Below are positions 33,854 to 44,034 of a stretch of 48,365 nucleotides of DNA, in pieces. The position numbers and the translations under genes were made by a program. The stretch is from Rhizomicrobium sp. (GTDB lineage Bacteria > Pseudomonadota > Alphaproteobacteria > Micropepsales > Micropepsaceae): NCBI GenBank assembly GCA_025451875.1, contig JANWJQ010000108.1, positions 1 through 48,365 of the forward strand, read 5' to 3'. How positions within the stretch are numbered: position 1 is the stretch's first letter; each line of letters starts with the position of its first letter. The notes under the pieces were generated by a model, which worked only from the letters and a program-made list of their open reading frames with translations, was not told the DNA's origin and did not search any database.

Positions 33854-34999
33854 ATGGCGGACACGGCGGAAAACCTCTTTGGCGGCGAGCAACCGGCGGG
33901 CGATTCCTATGGCCGCAACTCGACCGGAATCCTCCCCAGCCATGTGCTCAAGCGGCTGATCCGAGCCCACCGCGAAATCCGCGCCTCAGAGGATTTCGAA
34001 GAAGGGCAGATTCAGCCCGCCAGCATCGACCTGCGTCTTGGTCCCGTCGCTTATCGCGTGCGCGCCAGCTTTTTGCCGGGGCCGAACGCCACTGTCGCCG
34101 AGAAGATGCAATCGGTCTTCATGCATGAGATCGACCTGACCAACGGCGCGGTTCTGGAGACCAACTGCGTCTATATCGTGCCGCTGCTGGAACATGCCGA
34201 TTTCTCCGCGCGCGTGTCCGGCACGGCCAATCCCAAAAGCTCGACCGGCCGCATCGACGTGTTCGTGCGCCTCATCACAGACAAGGGGCAGGCTTTTGAC
34301 CGCGTGGAAGCTGGTTATCGCGGCCCGCTTTACGCCGAGATTTCGCCGCGCACCTTCCCGGTGCTGGTGCGCAAGGGCTCCAAGCTCAACCAACTGCGCA
34401 TCCGCCACGGCTCGCCGCAATTCACCGATACGCAGCTTCGCCGCCTGCATGCGGAGCACCCGCTGGTCGATGTCGAGCCCGATATCGATAACGGGTTGGG
34501 ATTCTCCATCGACCTGAAAGGCGATGGCGGCCGCATCGGCTGGCGCGCCAAACGCCATACCGGGATGATCGATGTGGACAAGCGCGGCGCGCTCAATCCG
34601 CATGATTATTGGGAATCGATCGAGGCCAATGCGCAGGGCAATCTGATCCTCGACCCGGACGAGTTCTATATTCTGGTCAGCCGCGAGGCGATCGCGATCC
34701 CGCCGGACCACGCCGCCGAGATGGTTCCGTTCGATCCGCTCGTCGGCGAATTCCGCGTCCACTATGCGGGCTTCTTCGATCCGGGCTTCGGTTACGAGAA
34801 GAATCAGCCGCCCTCCGCGCGGGGCGTGCTGGAGGTGCGTTCACGCGAAGTCCCGTTCATCCTGGAGCACGGCCAGATCATCGGCCGGCTGGTCTTCGAA
34901 CGCCTGACAGATCCTCCACCTGAGGTGTACGGGCAGGGCATCGGATCCAACTACCAGCGCCAGGGACTCAAGCTTTCCAAGCACTTCGCGCAAATTTAA
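33854..34999 (+). CDS. dcd: dCTP deaminase (long two-half form)
   Basis: The 381-residue protein starts at the ATG at 33854 (MADTAENLFGG). It has two Dcd-like halves, the form typical of alphaproteobacteria, against about 190 residues for the standard enzyme. The first half contains GQIQPASIDLRLG and SGTANPKSSTGRIDVFVRLI with the active-site loop. The second half contains the dUTPase-like VHYAGFFDPGFGYE. It makes dUTP from dCTP for thymidylate synthesis. It ends before a 434-bp gap that has no recognised gene. Confidence 0.92.
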   Translation: MADTAENLFGGEQPAGDSYGRNSTGILPSHVLKRLIRAHREIRASEDFEEGQIQPASIDLRLGPVAYRVRASFLPGPNATVAEKMQSVFMHEIDLTNGAVLETNCVYIVPLLEHADFSARVSGTANPKSSTGRIDVFVRLITDKGQAFDRVEAGYRGPLYAEISPRTFPVLVRKGSKLNQLRIRHGSPQFTDTQLRRLHAEHPLVDVEPDIDNGLGFSIDLKGDGGRIGWRAKRHTGMIDVDKRGALNPHDYWESIEANAQGNLILDPDEFYILVSREAIAIPPDHAAEMVPFDPLVGEFRVHYAGFFDPGFGYEKNQPPSARGVLEVRSREVPFILEHGQIIGRLVFERLTDPPPEVYGQGIGSNYQRQGLKLSKHFAQI

Positions 35000-35214
35000 C
35001 CTTTTGCTAAGCGCCAGTTGCGCGATCCTTTTGCCCCGCCACTTCCACGCGACTTTTTGTGGCAAACAATCCACACTCTGTTGCAAATAACGCAGATCAG
35101 CCCTGCGGCAGCTTGCGTGAAGCCACCGTCACGGCATTCTTCCGCCTGCCGCGGGTCCGAACGGCATAGGGGGCAAGTGCCCGCGGTTAATTGGGTCCGC
35201 ATTGAAGGGGGCAG
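35000..35214. other. Gene-free stretch between dcd and a strong terminator
   Basis: No convincing ORF is present here. Several short self-complementary segments occur, such as GGGGCAAGTGCCC around 35170-35182. The stretch is longer than a normal 3' UTR for dcd and ends in an intrinsic terminator at 35215-35260. It could be a long 3' UTR or an unrecognised small RNA gene. I see no match to 6S, SRP or tmRNA signatures. Confidence 0.3.
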
Positions 35215-35260
35215 CATGGGACGGCGACGGCGCTAAACCGCCGGCCGTCCCATGGTTTTT
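35215..35260 (+). terminator. Strong intrinsic (rho-independent) terminator
   Basis: CATGGGACGGC (35215-35225) pairs with GCCGTCCCATG (35244-35254). After a 2-nt bulge, CGGCG (35228-35232) pairs with CGCCG (35239-35243), leaving a 6-nt loop. That is 16 base pairs, GC-rich, followed after one G by TTTTT (35256-35260). It is the clearest terminator in the window and lies 215 nt after dcd. Confidence 0.85.
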
Positions 35261-35433
35261 CTGGCATCTCCCATCCGCCACCCCGGCAGCGCACATTAAA
35301 CTTGATGGCTGATTGTTACCGGGTGGCAACAGTTAGACCTATGATTTCGTTGATTGAAATGCCGCTTCTGGTAGAATTTCCTTCGATATTTTGGCCGCGG
35401 GCGGGCGTACGGCCTCCCGCAAATTGGGGAAGT

Positions 35434-36648
35434 ATGCGCAGTCGTTTGGTCCTGACAGCTTTGACGGTTGCCGCCGCGCTCCTCGCGCGCGCGCCTGTCT
35501 ATGCTGCGGGTGCTTCGTTCAATGCGCAGTCTGCCGCGAAAATCGCTTACAGCCCGGATGTGGAGTTCTCCGCGCCTTCGTCGCCGTGGACGGCCTATGC
35601 GCCATTCGCGGTTTCTGGCGTCAGCCCATTCGGTCCATTCACCGCTTCCGGTTACACGACGAACGGCGAGGCACCGCTCTTCCTGTCGGGCGGCACGCAA
35701 GCGGTGGACCGCAACCGTCATGACGTGCGCGACCTGCAACTGACCGCCGCATTGTCCGACAGCTTTACGCTCAACATCGCGCACAATCTGGATCTGCAAG
35801 GCCGCTTCGATGCGTTCGGTCCGCAATCGGGCGGTGCGTTCGATGGATTGTTCCTGAACAGCTCAGCGGTGGGCATACCCTATTCGGCCTTCGGCGGCAG
35901 CAGCGATTTCGTCGGCGCCACCGTTGCGCTTGCAAGCGACCTGCATGTGAATTTCGGCGAAGCGACGTTCGGATCGCAGCGCAACAGTTTCGATGCGCCG
36001 GTGTTCTCCTATCTCGCGCAAGGCCTGCAGAATAGTCTGGACCGGCGCACGGGGCGTTCCGCGATGGCGGGCGTCAATTGGAATTTCGCACCATGGGGCG
36101 GCGTCGGCCTTTCGGCATCGAGCACCGCCCAGCGCAATCTTTTCCCCGGCCTGAATACCAACGCGCTCGCGATGAGCGACGGTTCAACCACCAATGCGAT
36201 GGGATTGTCTGCGCACATTGCTTTCGGCGCCGGTTGGGTGACAACGGTATCCTACAGCGAAGGCATTTCGCAGCTTGATCTGCGCGCCTCGAGCGTCGCA
36301 TCCGGTTCGGATTCGCAGCACAGCCGCGGCTATGGCATCGCCGTCGCCAAGCACGGCCTGTTTGCGAACAATGACAGCCTCGGCCTCGCCGTCAGCCGCC
36401 CCATTCCCTTCAATTCCGGCGGACTTGGCCTGACCGGTCTCGACGATCTCAATAACATCCTGACCGATAACGAGCATATTTCGCTGGCAAGCCGCTCGCC
36501 TGAAACCGATTTCGAAATGGGCTATGTGACCACCTTCTTCGACGGCGCGCTGGCGCTGCAGGCCAATGCCGCCTGGCAGCAGAACCTGGCCGGACAGTCC
36601 GGGGTCAACTCGCTGGCCGTTCTCAGCCGCGCGAAGATCAATTTCTGA
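35434..36648 (+). CDS. Putative outer-membrane beta-barrel protein
   Basis: From the ATG at 35434 (after GGGGAAG) the product has 404 residues with a signal peptide (RSRLVLTALTVAAALLARAPVYA|AG). The mature part is rich in Ser, Gly and alternating polar/hydrophobic stretches typical of barrel strands: LQLTAALSDSFTLNIAHNL, WVTTVSYSEGISQLDLRAS and ALALQANAAWQQNL. It ends in Phe (LSRAKINF), the usual outer-membrane assembly signal. It resembles autotransporter-type barrels without a passenger. The ligand or cargo is unknown. Between the terminator at 35260 and this start lies a 173-bp gap presumably holding its promoter. Confidence 0.75.
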   Translation: MRSRLVLTALTVAAALLARAPVYAAGASFNAQSAAKIAYSPDVEFSAPSSPWTAYAPFAVSGVSPFGPFTASGYTTNGEAPLFLSGGTQAVDRNRHDVRDLQLTAALSDSFTLNIAHNLDLQGRFDAFGPQSGGAFDGLFLNSSAVGIPYSAFGGSSDFVGATVALASDLHVNFGEATFGSQRNSFDAPVFSYLAQGLQNSLDRRTGRSAMAGVNWNFAPWGGVGLSASSTAQRNLFPGLNTNALAMSDGSTTNAMGLSAHIAFGAGWVTTVSYSEGISQLDLRASSVASGSDSQHSRGYGIAVAKHGLFANNDSLGLAVSRPIPFNSGGLGLTGLDDLNNILTDNEHISLASRSPETDFEMGYVTTFFDGALALQANAAWQQNLAGQSGVNSLAVLSRAKINF

Positions 36649-36653
36649 TGTGA

Positions 36654-36893
36654 GTGTCGAACCGCTTAACCTTCGCGGCGATCGTGTTGGTGACCGGTGC
36701 TGTCGCGGTTTTTTCCGGCGCGCATGCTGGCGACGACAGCATGACGACGACGCATTTCATCGCATATCGCAGCGCGAATCCACATTCCTGCCAGGATGAT
36801 ATTGCAATGATGGCGATGACCGGATCGACCGGGTGCCCACCATCAAGCATGCTCAAGCCGAACGATGACCAGGTTCTTCAAGTCGTAGACTGA
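36654..36893 (+). CDS. Small secreted protein of unknown function
   Basis: The 79-residue product begins with GTG at 36654, 6 nt after the barrel-protein stop. It has a signal peptide (MSNRLTFAAIVLVTGAVAVFSGAHA|GD). Two cysteines in the mature 53 residues (HSCQDD and TGCPPS) could form a disulfide. No family is recognised. Tight spacing suggests co-translation with the outer-membrane protein. Confidence 0.5.
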   Translation: MSNRLTFAAIVLVTGAVAVFSGAHAGDDSMTTTHFIAYRSANPHSCQDDIAMMAMTGSTGCPPSSMLKPNDDQVLQVVD

Positions 36894-36902
36894 CTAAAGG
36901 CG

Positions 36903-36924
36903 CATCCGGACGTTTATCCGGATG
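36903..36924. terminator. 8-bp hairpin after the small secreted gene
   Basis: CATCCGGA (36903-36910) pairs with TCCGGATG (36917-36924) over loop CGTTTA. It follows the secreted-protein stop by 9 nt and could be a terminator, though no T-run follows. The rest of the 182-bp gap before ettA holds a smaller GCCGCC/GGCGGC-type repeat and no gene. Confidence 0.4.
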
Positions 36925-37075
36925 ACAGTCTCTCCGCTGTCGACGCGGCGATAGCCGGGCTCTATCCCTGCTCGAACTGAAGCCGATCTAGGCTGGCCGG
37001 TTTCGCCGCCATTTGCGGCGCGCGGGCGACTTCGCTAAAACGCCTCGCTCCCGCAATTTCCTCAGGTGAATGCCC

Positions 37076-38730
<1,655 letters not shown>

Positions 38731-38734
<4 letters not shown>

Positions 38735-39420
38735 TTGGGGCGCGGCTTGCGTATGTGGTGCGGCGGCGGTTCTTCGCCCGCGGCGAGATAATCGTTCATC
38801 TTGGCGGTACGGTTGCGCAGCTTGGCGGTCAGCTTCGGCATGTCGTTACCGCGTGTGGCAAGAAATTCGCTGTATTGCGTCTGCTGATTGACCGCGATCC
38901 ACGCGCCGCGCACGCACAGATCGACGATGATCGGTTTGTCGCTTGCGTTGAGAACGCGAAAATCGATCTCATCCGCGTTCACCGAACGATTGCCGCCCGC
39001 GTCCAGCTGGAAAGCCTGAACGATCATGTCATTGGCCGTGCGATCGACAGACGCCTCGACCTTGAGCTGCTGCACGCGCCACAGCTCGCGCTCGTAAAGC
39101 GACAATTCCAGATCGTGGAATGCCTTCACAAAGGCTTCGAGCTGATCGGTGGGCGAAGTTTTCGCGACCGGGCCGAGCGTGTAAAGCGCGACGCGGCGCG
39201 TATCCGTCACCGGTTCGAGCAGCGCCAGGAATTGCTTATGCTTTTCTTCGTGAGACAGCGCGGGATTGTTCAGGATCGTCAGCCCCTGCTTGACGTAGTC
39301 CTGGATGAAATCCTCTGCCTTGTTGGCGTGGGCTGGCGGTGCGCACAGGAGAAAAAACGCCGACACGGCAATGGCCGGCGTGCAGCACGCAAAATTCCAC
39401 AACCCTCGAAAGACCTTCAA
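38731..39420 (-). CDS. MlaC-type periplasmic phospholipid-binding protein (paralogue 1)
   Basis: The 229-residue product starts with TTG at 39420 after GGGGGAG. It has a signal peptide ending near PPAHA|NK. The MlaC/Ttg2D fold is indicated by AEDFIQDYVKQGLTILNN, KHKQFLALLEPVTDTRRVALYTLG and the late YSEFLATRGNDMPKLTAKLRNR. MlaC carries phospholipids between outer and inner membranes. It is the most diverged of three tandem copies here. The C-terminus is Pro/His-rich (EEPPPHHIRKPRPN). Confidence 0.85.
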
Positions 39421-39517
39421 GACGCTCCCCCATGCCCCACTGCCGCAAACTATAGGCGCAAAGTCTCCAAGCCGCCCAAGGGAAAAGCAGGCTTGTGCTC
39501 AGCTTTGCGTCTTAAGG

Positions 39518-40171
39518 TTAGTTCCCGCTGGGGGAACCGCCGTTTCGGATATTGCCGGCGCGCACCAGCAGATCCGCGGTCAGGGCTTTAACGTCGTTGT
39601 TGTGCCGCGCAAGGAACGCGGTGAACTGATCGCGCTGCTGCAGGGAGAGCCCAATCCCCATCACGCTGGCGTCAATCACCTGCAGCGTGCCGCCGGTATT
39701 GGAGACACGAAAATCCACCTCGGGGGCATTGGCGGATAGGCTGCCGTTCGGCTCCAGCACCGCCGTGCGCACAACGAAATCGCCCGGCGCGCGTTCGACC
39801 GATCCGGTGACTTTCAGTGTCTCGCCGGAATAATGCGCGAATTGCTCTTGATAGACCGCCGCCGCATAGCTGCGGAACGCCTCTGCGAACGCATCGACAT
39901 CGGCGGGCGGGGCGGATTTCGCCGCTGGCCCCAGCGTGAACAGTGCGATGCGATGGATATCGATCAGTGATTCCAGGAAAGACTGGAACTGCGCATGCTT
40001 GGCGTCGCGCGACAGCGACGCATCCTTCAGGATGGTGAGGCCCTTTTGCGCGTTTTCCTGAATGAAGCTTTCGGCGGGCGTTGCCGCTTGCGCGCCTGTC
40101 AGTCCAACGATGCAAAGAAAGGCGAGGGCCGCGAGAAGGCGGGCCACCGCCGAACGGAGTTCCATATGCAT
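39518..40171 (-). CDS. MlaC-type periplasmic phospholipid-binding protein (paralogue 2)
   Basis: The 217-residue product has GAGG 7 nt before its ATG and a signal peptide ending near GAQA|AT. It repeats the pattern of its neighbours: AESFIQENAQKGLTIL, HAQFQSFLESLIDIHRIALFTLGPAAKSAPPADVDAF and FLARHNNDVKALTADL. Its closest partner by eye is the third copy. The gap to the third copy contains an intrinsic terminator. The gap to the first copy (97 bp) contains no clear signal. Confidence 0.88.
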   Translation of the reverse strand: MHMELRSAVARLLAALAFLCIVGLTGAQAATPAESFIQENAQKGLTILKDASLSRDAKHAQFQSFLESLIDIHRIALFTLGPAAKSAPPADVDAFAEAFRSYAAAVYQEQFAHYSGETLKVTGSVERAPGDFVVRTAVLEPNGSLSANAPEVDFRVSNTGGTLQVIDASVMGIGLSLQQRDQFTAFLARHNNDVKALTADLLVRAGNIRNGGSPSGN

Positions 40172-40237
40172 GGTGCCTCGTTGGATTTTCGGTGAGGGCG
40201 CAAATTGGGCGACGGATGTGGCGAAGTGATGACGGCG

Positions 40238-40270
40238 TAAAAGAAAATGCCGCGGCGTGGCCGCGGCATT
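40238..40270 (-). terminator. Intrinsic terminator between mlaC copies
   Basis: On the minus strand AATGCCGCGGC (40270-40260) pairs with GCCGCGGCATT (40256-40246) over a 3-nt loop and is followed by TTTTCTTTTA. It stands just after the third mlaC copy. Most transcripts from mlaA and that copy should stop here, leaving copies 2 and 1 to other promoters or read-through. Confidence 0.85.
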
Positions 40271-40291
40271 CGCTGTGGGACAAACGTACCG

Positions 40292-40957
40292 TTACTTGCC
40301 GGAAAGAGAGCCGCCGGCGCGCACGCGCGCGGCGCGTTCCTTGAGATTCGCGGTCAACGCTTTCACGCTGTTGTTGTTCTGCGACAGGAATGACGAGAAG
40401 TCGTCCTGCTCGGTGATCGCAAGATCAAGGCCCAGCACGATGATGTCGGCGATCGTGAAATGGCCCGGCGAACCGAAGATGCGGAAATCGACGGTGATCG
40501 GGTCCGAACCCTTCGCGGCATGCGGGTCGATCAGCACGGTAGAGACGAGAAAGTCATCCGCCTTGCGTTGCACCGATCCGGTCACCTTCAGCGTCTGGCC
40601 GGAATATTTCGTGAATTCGGACTCATAGACCGCGAAGGCATATTCGCGGAACGCATCCTCGAACGCGGCCAGGTCGGCCGGCGAGGTGGAATTCTTCACC
40701 GGACCCAACGTGTAGTCGGCAACGCGCTTCAGATCGGTGAGACCGAGCAGGAAGCTGCGGAATTGTTCGCGCTTCTGCTCCTTGGAGCCGCCAGAGTTCA
40801 GGATCGTCAGACCCTTCTGAACATTGGCCTGCACGAAATCTTCGGCGGGCGTCGCCCCGCGCGCAGCGGCGAACGGCATGGCGATGGCGACGATCGCCGC
40901 CAATGCGAGAAGGCGAATGCCGCCGGTGAAGTGCGTCCGTGCAAAAGTTTGAATCAT
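40292..40957 (-). CDS. mlaC: MlaC-type periplasmic phospholipid-binding protein (paralogue 3)
   Basis: The 221-residue product starts at the ATG at 40957 with GGAG 7 nt upstream; a TTG at 40969 is less likely. The signal peptide ends near AAARG|AT. Motifs are AEDFVQANVQKGLTILNSGG, REQFRSFLLGLTDLKRVADYTLGPV, KYSGQTLKVTGSVQ, and ITVDFRIFGSPGHFTIADIIVLGL. It is the copy nearest to mlaA (76 bp) and is probably the canonical partner. It is followed directly by a strong terminator. Confidence 0.9.
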   Translation of the reverse strand: MIQTFARTHFTGGIRLLALAAIVAIAMPFAAARGATPAEDFVQANVQKGLTILNSGGSKEQKREQFRSFLLGLTDLKRVADYTLGPVKNSTSPADLAAFEDAFREYAFAVYESEFTKYSGQTLKVTGSVQRKADDFLVSTVLIDPHAAKGSDPITVDFRIFGSPGHFTIADIIVLGLDLAITEQDDFSSFLSQNNNSVKALTANLKERAARVRAGGSLSGK

Positions 40958-41033
40958 GGTCTGCTCCAATATGGTGCTGGAACGGGCTCAATGATCGCGG
41001 CGGGTTGTGGCAAGTTCGTGGCGGCCCGCTGCT

Positions 41034-41750
41034 TCAGAGATCCGGAAGGTTCTGCACGTCCGGCCGCCCGTTGCGGATTTCGTTGTTGCGCAGCTGGCGA
41101 TACAGGCTGCGGACGGACGCGTAATAATCGACCGACCCGCGTTCAATGTTCTGAAGCGTGTCGAAGTTGCGCGATTTCAGGTCGACCACCGACATATATC
41201 TGCGGCCCGCCGAATACCAGATGTGCGAGCGGATCGAGACATAGGTCGTGGGATCGAAGAAGATATCGACCACCTGGCCGGCCGCGTCACGCGGCGGATC
41301 GGGGCCTAAGAACGGCAATACGAGATACGGTCCTTCGCCCACGCCCCAAGTGCCGAGCGTCTGGCCGAAATCTTCCTTGTGATAGGGAATGTTGAAGTCG
41401 GTCGCGGGATCGAAGAGACCTCCGATACCTAGGGTGGAATTGATCGCCAAGCGGCCCAGCGTATCTCCCGCGCGGTCCACTTCGCCCTGCAGGACGTCGT
41501 TCACGAACGTCACGGGCAGGTCCAGGTTGAGCAGGAAGTTGTGGATGCTCGTGCGCGCGGGCGTTGGCACTACGGCGACATAGGCGCTGGCGCTCGGGCT
41601 GATCACATATTTGTCGAGTTTCTGGTCGAAGTCGAAGACAGAGCGATTGGTCTGCTCATAGGGATCGTTCGCCCCGTTCGGATCGGTGGCGCAACCCGCG
41701 AGCAGCAGGCCGAAGCACACAACCAGTAATTTGCTCAGTCCCCTCATCAT
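41034..41750 (-). CDS. mlaA: MlaA (VacJ) outer-membrane lipoprotein
   Basis: From the ATG at 41750 the product has 238 residues. The lipoprotein signal ends in LLAGC with the lipidated Cys20. The MlaA body is clear: DPYEQTNRSVFDFDQKLDKY, NLDLPVTFVNDVLQG, RLAINSTLGIGGLFDPATDF and EDFGQTLGTWGVGEGPYLVLPFLGP. The protein forms a donut in the outer membrane and passes mislocalised phospholipids to MlaC. It heads a minus-strand group with three mlaC copies. The MlaFEDB transporter genes are not in the window. Confidence 0.94.
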   Translation of the reverse strand: MMRGLSKLLVVCFGLLLAGCATDPNGANDPYEQTNRSVFDFDQKLDKYVISPSASAYVAVVPTPARTSIHNFLLNLDLPVTFVNDVLQGEVDRAGDTLGRLAINSTLGIGGLFDPATDFNIPYHKEDFGQTLGTWGVGEGPYLVLPFLGPDPPRDAAGQVVDIFFDPTTYVSIRSHIWYSAGRRYMSVVDLKSRNFDTLQNIERGSVDYYASVRSLYRQLRNNEIRNGRPDVQNLPDL

Positions 41751-41979
41751 CGTCCCAGCGCTATTTCCATGCTTTCGCATAACGCACGAACCGTTAATTT
41801 GGCTCGTACCCCACTCCCGGTTGAAGGTGAATCGCACCGGAACTGTATAAGTAGGGTTAGCACATCCGGCATCAAGGGACAGTGAAAGGGATCACAGACA
41901 GCCTGTAAATCCCGCAGCGTTGCTCGGAATTCACCATTTATTTCGCCAACTTTTCATCCACCAGTCCCGTTTGCATAAT

Positions 41980-42000
41980 CATATAAAGATATGTTTATAT
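41980..42000. promoter_or_regulatory. AT-rich nested palindrome before the ArsR-methyltransferase gene
   Basis: ATATAAA (41981-41987) is inverted perfectly as TTTATAT (41994-42000) around 6 nt. The overlapping CATAT/ATATG palindrome spans 41980-41993. It lies 22 bp before the preferred start codon of an ArsR-type regulator and is the only AT-rich stretch in the gap. It is a strong candidate for its autoregulatory operator. The rest of the 272-bp divergent gap has one small stem (41888-41913) and no gene. Confidence 0.6.
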
Positions 42001-42022
42001 CGTGAGCGAATGGAGTTCCGCG

Positions 42023-43006
42023 ATGGACGAATTGCTGGCAATGCTGCGTGCCGCCGCCGATCCCACCCGGCTGCGCCTGCTGCTGATCCTGCGGGAGGCG
42101 GAGCTGACCGTCTCCGAACTGACCCAGATTCTGGGCCAGAGCCAGCCGCGCGTCTCCCGCCACCTCAAATTGTTGTGTGATGCCGGCCTTATCCTGCGCT
42201 TCAAGGAAGGCAGCTGGGTTTTCTACCGTTCGGCTGAGAAGGGCGCGGGCGCGGAATTGGGCCATGTGCTCTCCCGCCTTTCCGGCCGTGACGCCGACAC
42301 GCTGACGTCGGATCGCCGCCGCCTTGCCGCCGTGCGCGAAGCGCGCGCGGCTGAAGCCGCCGCCTTCTTCAAAGCCAACGCCGCGGACTGGGAACGCATC
42401 CGTTCGCTGCACGCGCCGGAGAAGGATGTCGAAACCGCCATCGCCGACATACTGCGGGTGCAGCCCGTGGAATCGCTGCTCGATGCGGGGACCGGCACGG
42501 GAAGGATGCTCGAGCTGCTGGCGCCCGAGATCAAACACGGTGTCGGCATCGATGTAAGTCCGGAGATGCTGTCCATCGCACGCGACCGCCTGGCCCGCGC
42601 GCGTATCCAGCACTGTCAGGTGCGGCTCTCCGATGTTTTCCGCATGCCGTTCGCCACAGGCACGACGGACAACGGATTCGACGCCGCGCTATTTCACCAG
42701 GTGCTGCATTATCTCGACGATCCGCAAGCCGCAGTTGCCGAAGCAGCGCGCGTCTTGAAGCCCGGCGGCCGCATTCTCATTGTCGATTTCGCGCCGCACG
42801 ATCTGGAATTCCTGCGCAGCGAGCTGGCGCACCGCCGCTTGGGTTTCTCGGACAAGGAAGTGCAGGGCTGGTTCGAGACCCTCAACCTGAAACCGCTGGA
42901 GTCCGCCGCCATCGCGCCCCATACGGGCGGCAACGGAAAGCTCACGGTCAAGATCTGGGCCGCCGCCACGCAGGCCCGCCACCACCGTTCACGAGTTGCT
43001 GCATGA
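42023..43006 (+). CDS. ArsR-family regulator fused to a SAM-dependent methyltransferase domain (SahR-like)
   Basis: The preferred start is the ATG at 42023, with GGAG 7 nt upstream (327 residues). A GTG at 42002 abuts the operator and lacks a ribosome site. The winged helix spans about 1-90 (DPTRLRLLLILREAELTVSELTQILG, SQPRVSRHLKLLCDAG). A class I methyltransferase fold follows at about 130-290, with the SAM loop LLDAGTGTGRMLELL and VLKPGGRILIVDF. Its stop overlaps the metF start (ATGA). Known SahR regulators sense S-adenosylhomocysteine and control the methyl cycle, which fits this position. Whether this domain methylates anything is unknown. Confidence 0.9.
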   Translation: MDELLAMLRAAADPTRLRLLLILREAELTVSELTQILGQSQPRVSRHLKLLCDAGLILRFKEGSWVFYRSAEKGAGAELGHVLSRLSGRDADTLTSDRRRLAAVREARAAEAAAFFKANAADWERIRSLHAPEKDVETAIADILRVQPVESLLDAGTGTGRMLELLAPEIKHGVGIDVSPEMLSIARDRLARARIQHCQVRLSDVFRMPFATGTTDNGFDAALFHQVLHYLDDPQAAVAEAARVLKPGGRILIVDFAPHDLEFLRSELAHRRLGFSDKEVQGWFETLNLKPLESAAIAPHTGGNGKLTVKIWAAATQARHHRSRVAA

Positions 43007-43929
43007 GTTTGCGTCGCCTTGCGCGCGATACGCGCCCGCTGAAAGTGTCGTTCGAATTCTCCCCGCCCAAGACGCCGGAAGCGGAAGAGAATCTGTGGCG
43101 CTGCATCCGCCGCCTCGAACCGCTCAAGCCGGCTTTCGTCTCGGTCACCTATGGCGCGGGCGGCTCGACGCGCGACCGCACGCACAACACGGTCAAACGC
43201 ATCGTCGAAGAAACGGCGCTGTCACCTGCCGCGCATCTGACCTGCGTGGCGCACAGCCAAGGCGAGATCCGCGACATCGTGCGCGGCTATTGGGATGCGG
43301 GCATCCGCCATATCGTGGCGCTGCGCGGCGACATGCCGAACATGCAGGGCAAATATCAGGCACCCGTGGACGGTTACGGCTCCACGCCAGATATGATTGC
43401 GGGCATCCGCCAGATCGCGCCCTTCGAGATCAGCGTTTCGGCCTATCCCGAACGCCATCCCGACTCCGCCTCGGAAGCACAGGACATCGCGCTGCTGAAG
43501 GCAAAGGTCGATGCGGGTGCATCGCGCGCGCTGACGCAATTCGGCTTCGACACCGAAACCATGGCGCGCTTCCGTGACCGCGTGGTGAAGGCCGGTGTGA
43601 ATGTGCCCATCGTGCCGGGCATCATTCCGACCACCAACATCAAGGGCATTTCGCGCATGGCGCAAACAGCGGGCGCGTCCGTGCCCGATTGGCTGGCAAG
43701 CCTCTATGACGGCCTCGACAGCGACGCCGACACCCGCAAGCTCATCGCCGCCACCATCCTGGCCGAGCAGGTGCAGGATCTGCGCGCCGAAGGCTTCGAC
43801 CAGTTTCATTTCTATACGTTGAACCAAGCCGATCTGACTTTTGCGGCTTGTTGTTTGCTGGGTATGCGCCCTGTTTCCTCCCCCGCTGGTGCGGCGGAGG
43901 TGGCGGGCGAAGCCCGACGGAGGGGGTGA
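43003..43929 (+). CDS. metF: Methylenetetrahydrofolate reductase
   Basis: The 308-residue TIM-barrel flavoprotein reduces 5,10-methylene- to 5-methyl-tetrahydrofolate, the methyl donor for MetH. Motifs are VSFEFSPPKTPEAEE with the catalytic Glu, VTYGAGGSTRDRT, RGDMPNMQGKY, ISVSAYPERHPDS and QFGFDTE. The fold normally ends near FHFYTLNQADLTFAACCLLGMRP. The final 20 or so residues (VSSPAGAAEVAGEARRRG) are encoded by an invading palindromic repeat and are probably a non-conserved tail. The ATG overlaps the regulator's stop by 4 bp. Confidence 0.95.
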   Translation: MSLRRLARDTRPLKVSFEFSPPKTPEAEENLWRCIRRLEPLKPAFVSVTYGAGGSTRDRTHNTVKRIVEETALSPAAHLTCVAHSQGEIRDIVRGYWDAGIRHIVALRGDMPNMQGKYQAPVDGYGSTPDMIAGIRQIAPFEISVSAYPERHPDSASEAQDIALLKAKVDAGASRALTQFGFDTETMARFRDRVVKAGVNVPIVPGIIPTTNIKGISRMAQTAGASVPDWLASLYDGLDSDADTRKLIAATILAEQVQDLRAEGFDQFHFYTLNQADLTFAACCLLGMRPVSSPAGAAEVAGEARRRG

Positions 43930-44019
43930 CGATGGCCTCGACATTCCTTCTCATTTCCCGCCACCCCTTCCGTCCCGGCGCTCACGCGCCGATCCACCTC
44001 CCCCGTAAAACGGGGGAGG
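43876..44019. repeat. REP-like composite palindrome between metF and metH
   Basis: The element begins CCTCCCCCGC and ends CGGGGGAGG, giving an overall imperfect inverted repeat of about 140 bp. Inner hairpins include CGGGC-GAA-GCCCG (about 43904-43916) and CCTCCCCCGT (43997-44006) with ACGGGGGAGG (44010-44019). Such CCTCCCCC...GGGGGAGG palindromes are common mobile intergenic repeats in alphaproteobacteria. Its left part encodes the C-terminal tail of MetF. Its right hairpin lies just before the metH ribosome site and may temper transcription or translation of metH. Confidence 0.75.
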
Positions 44020-44034
44020 AAAAGAGAGAGTATT

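Noticed and set aside
41830-41935. Possible cobalamin, SAM or SAH riboswitch before the methionine operon (GGTGAATC, CCGGAACTGT and CCCGCAGCGTTGC segments)
   Set aside because: The pieces only loosely echo B12-box or SAH-riboswitch motifs, are in the wrong order and spacing, and do not form the required pairings. A protein operator next to the start explains control better.
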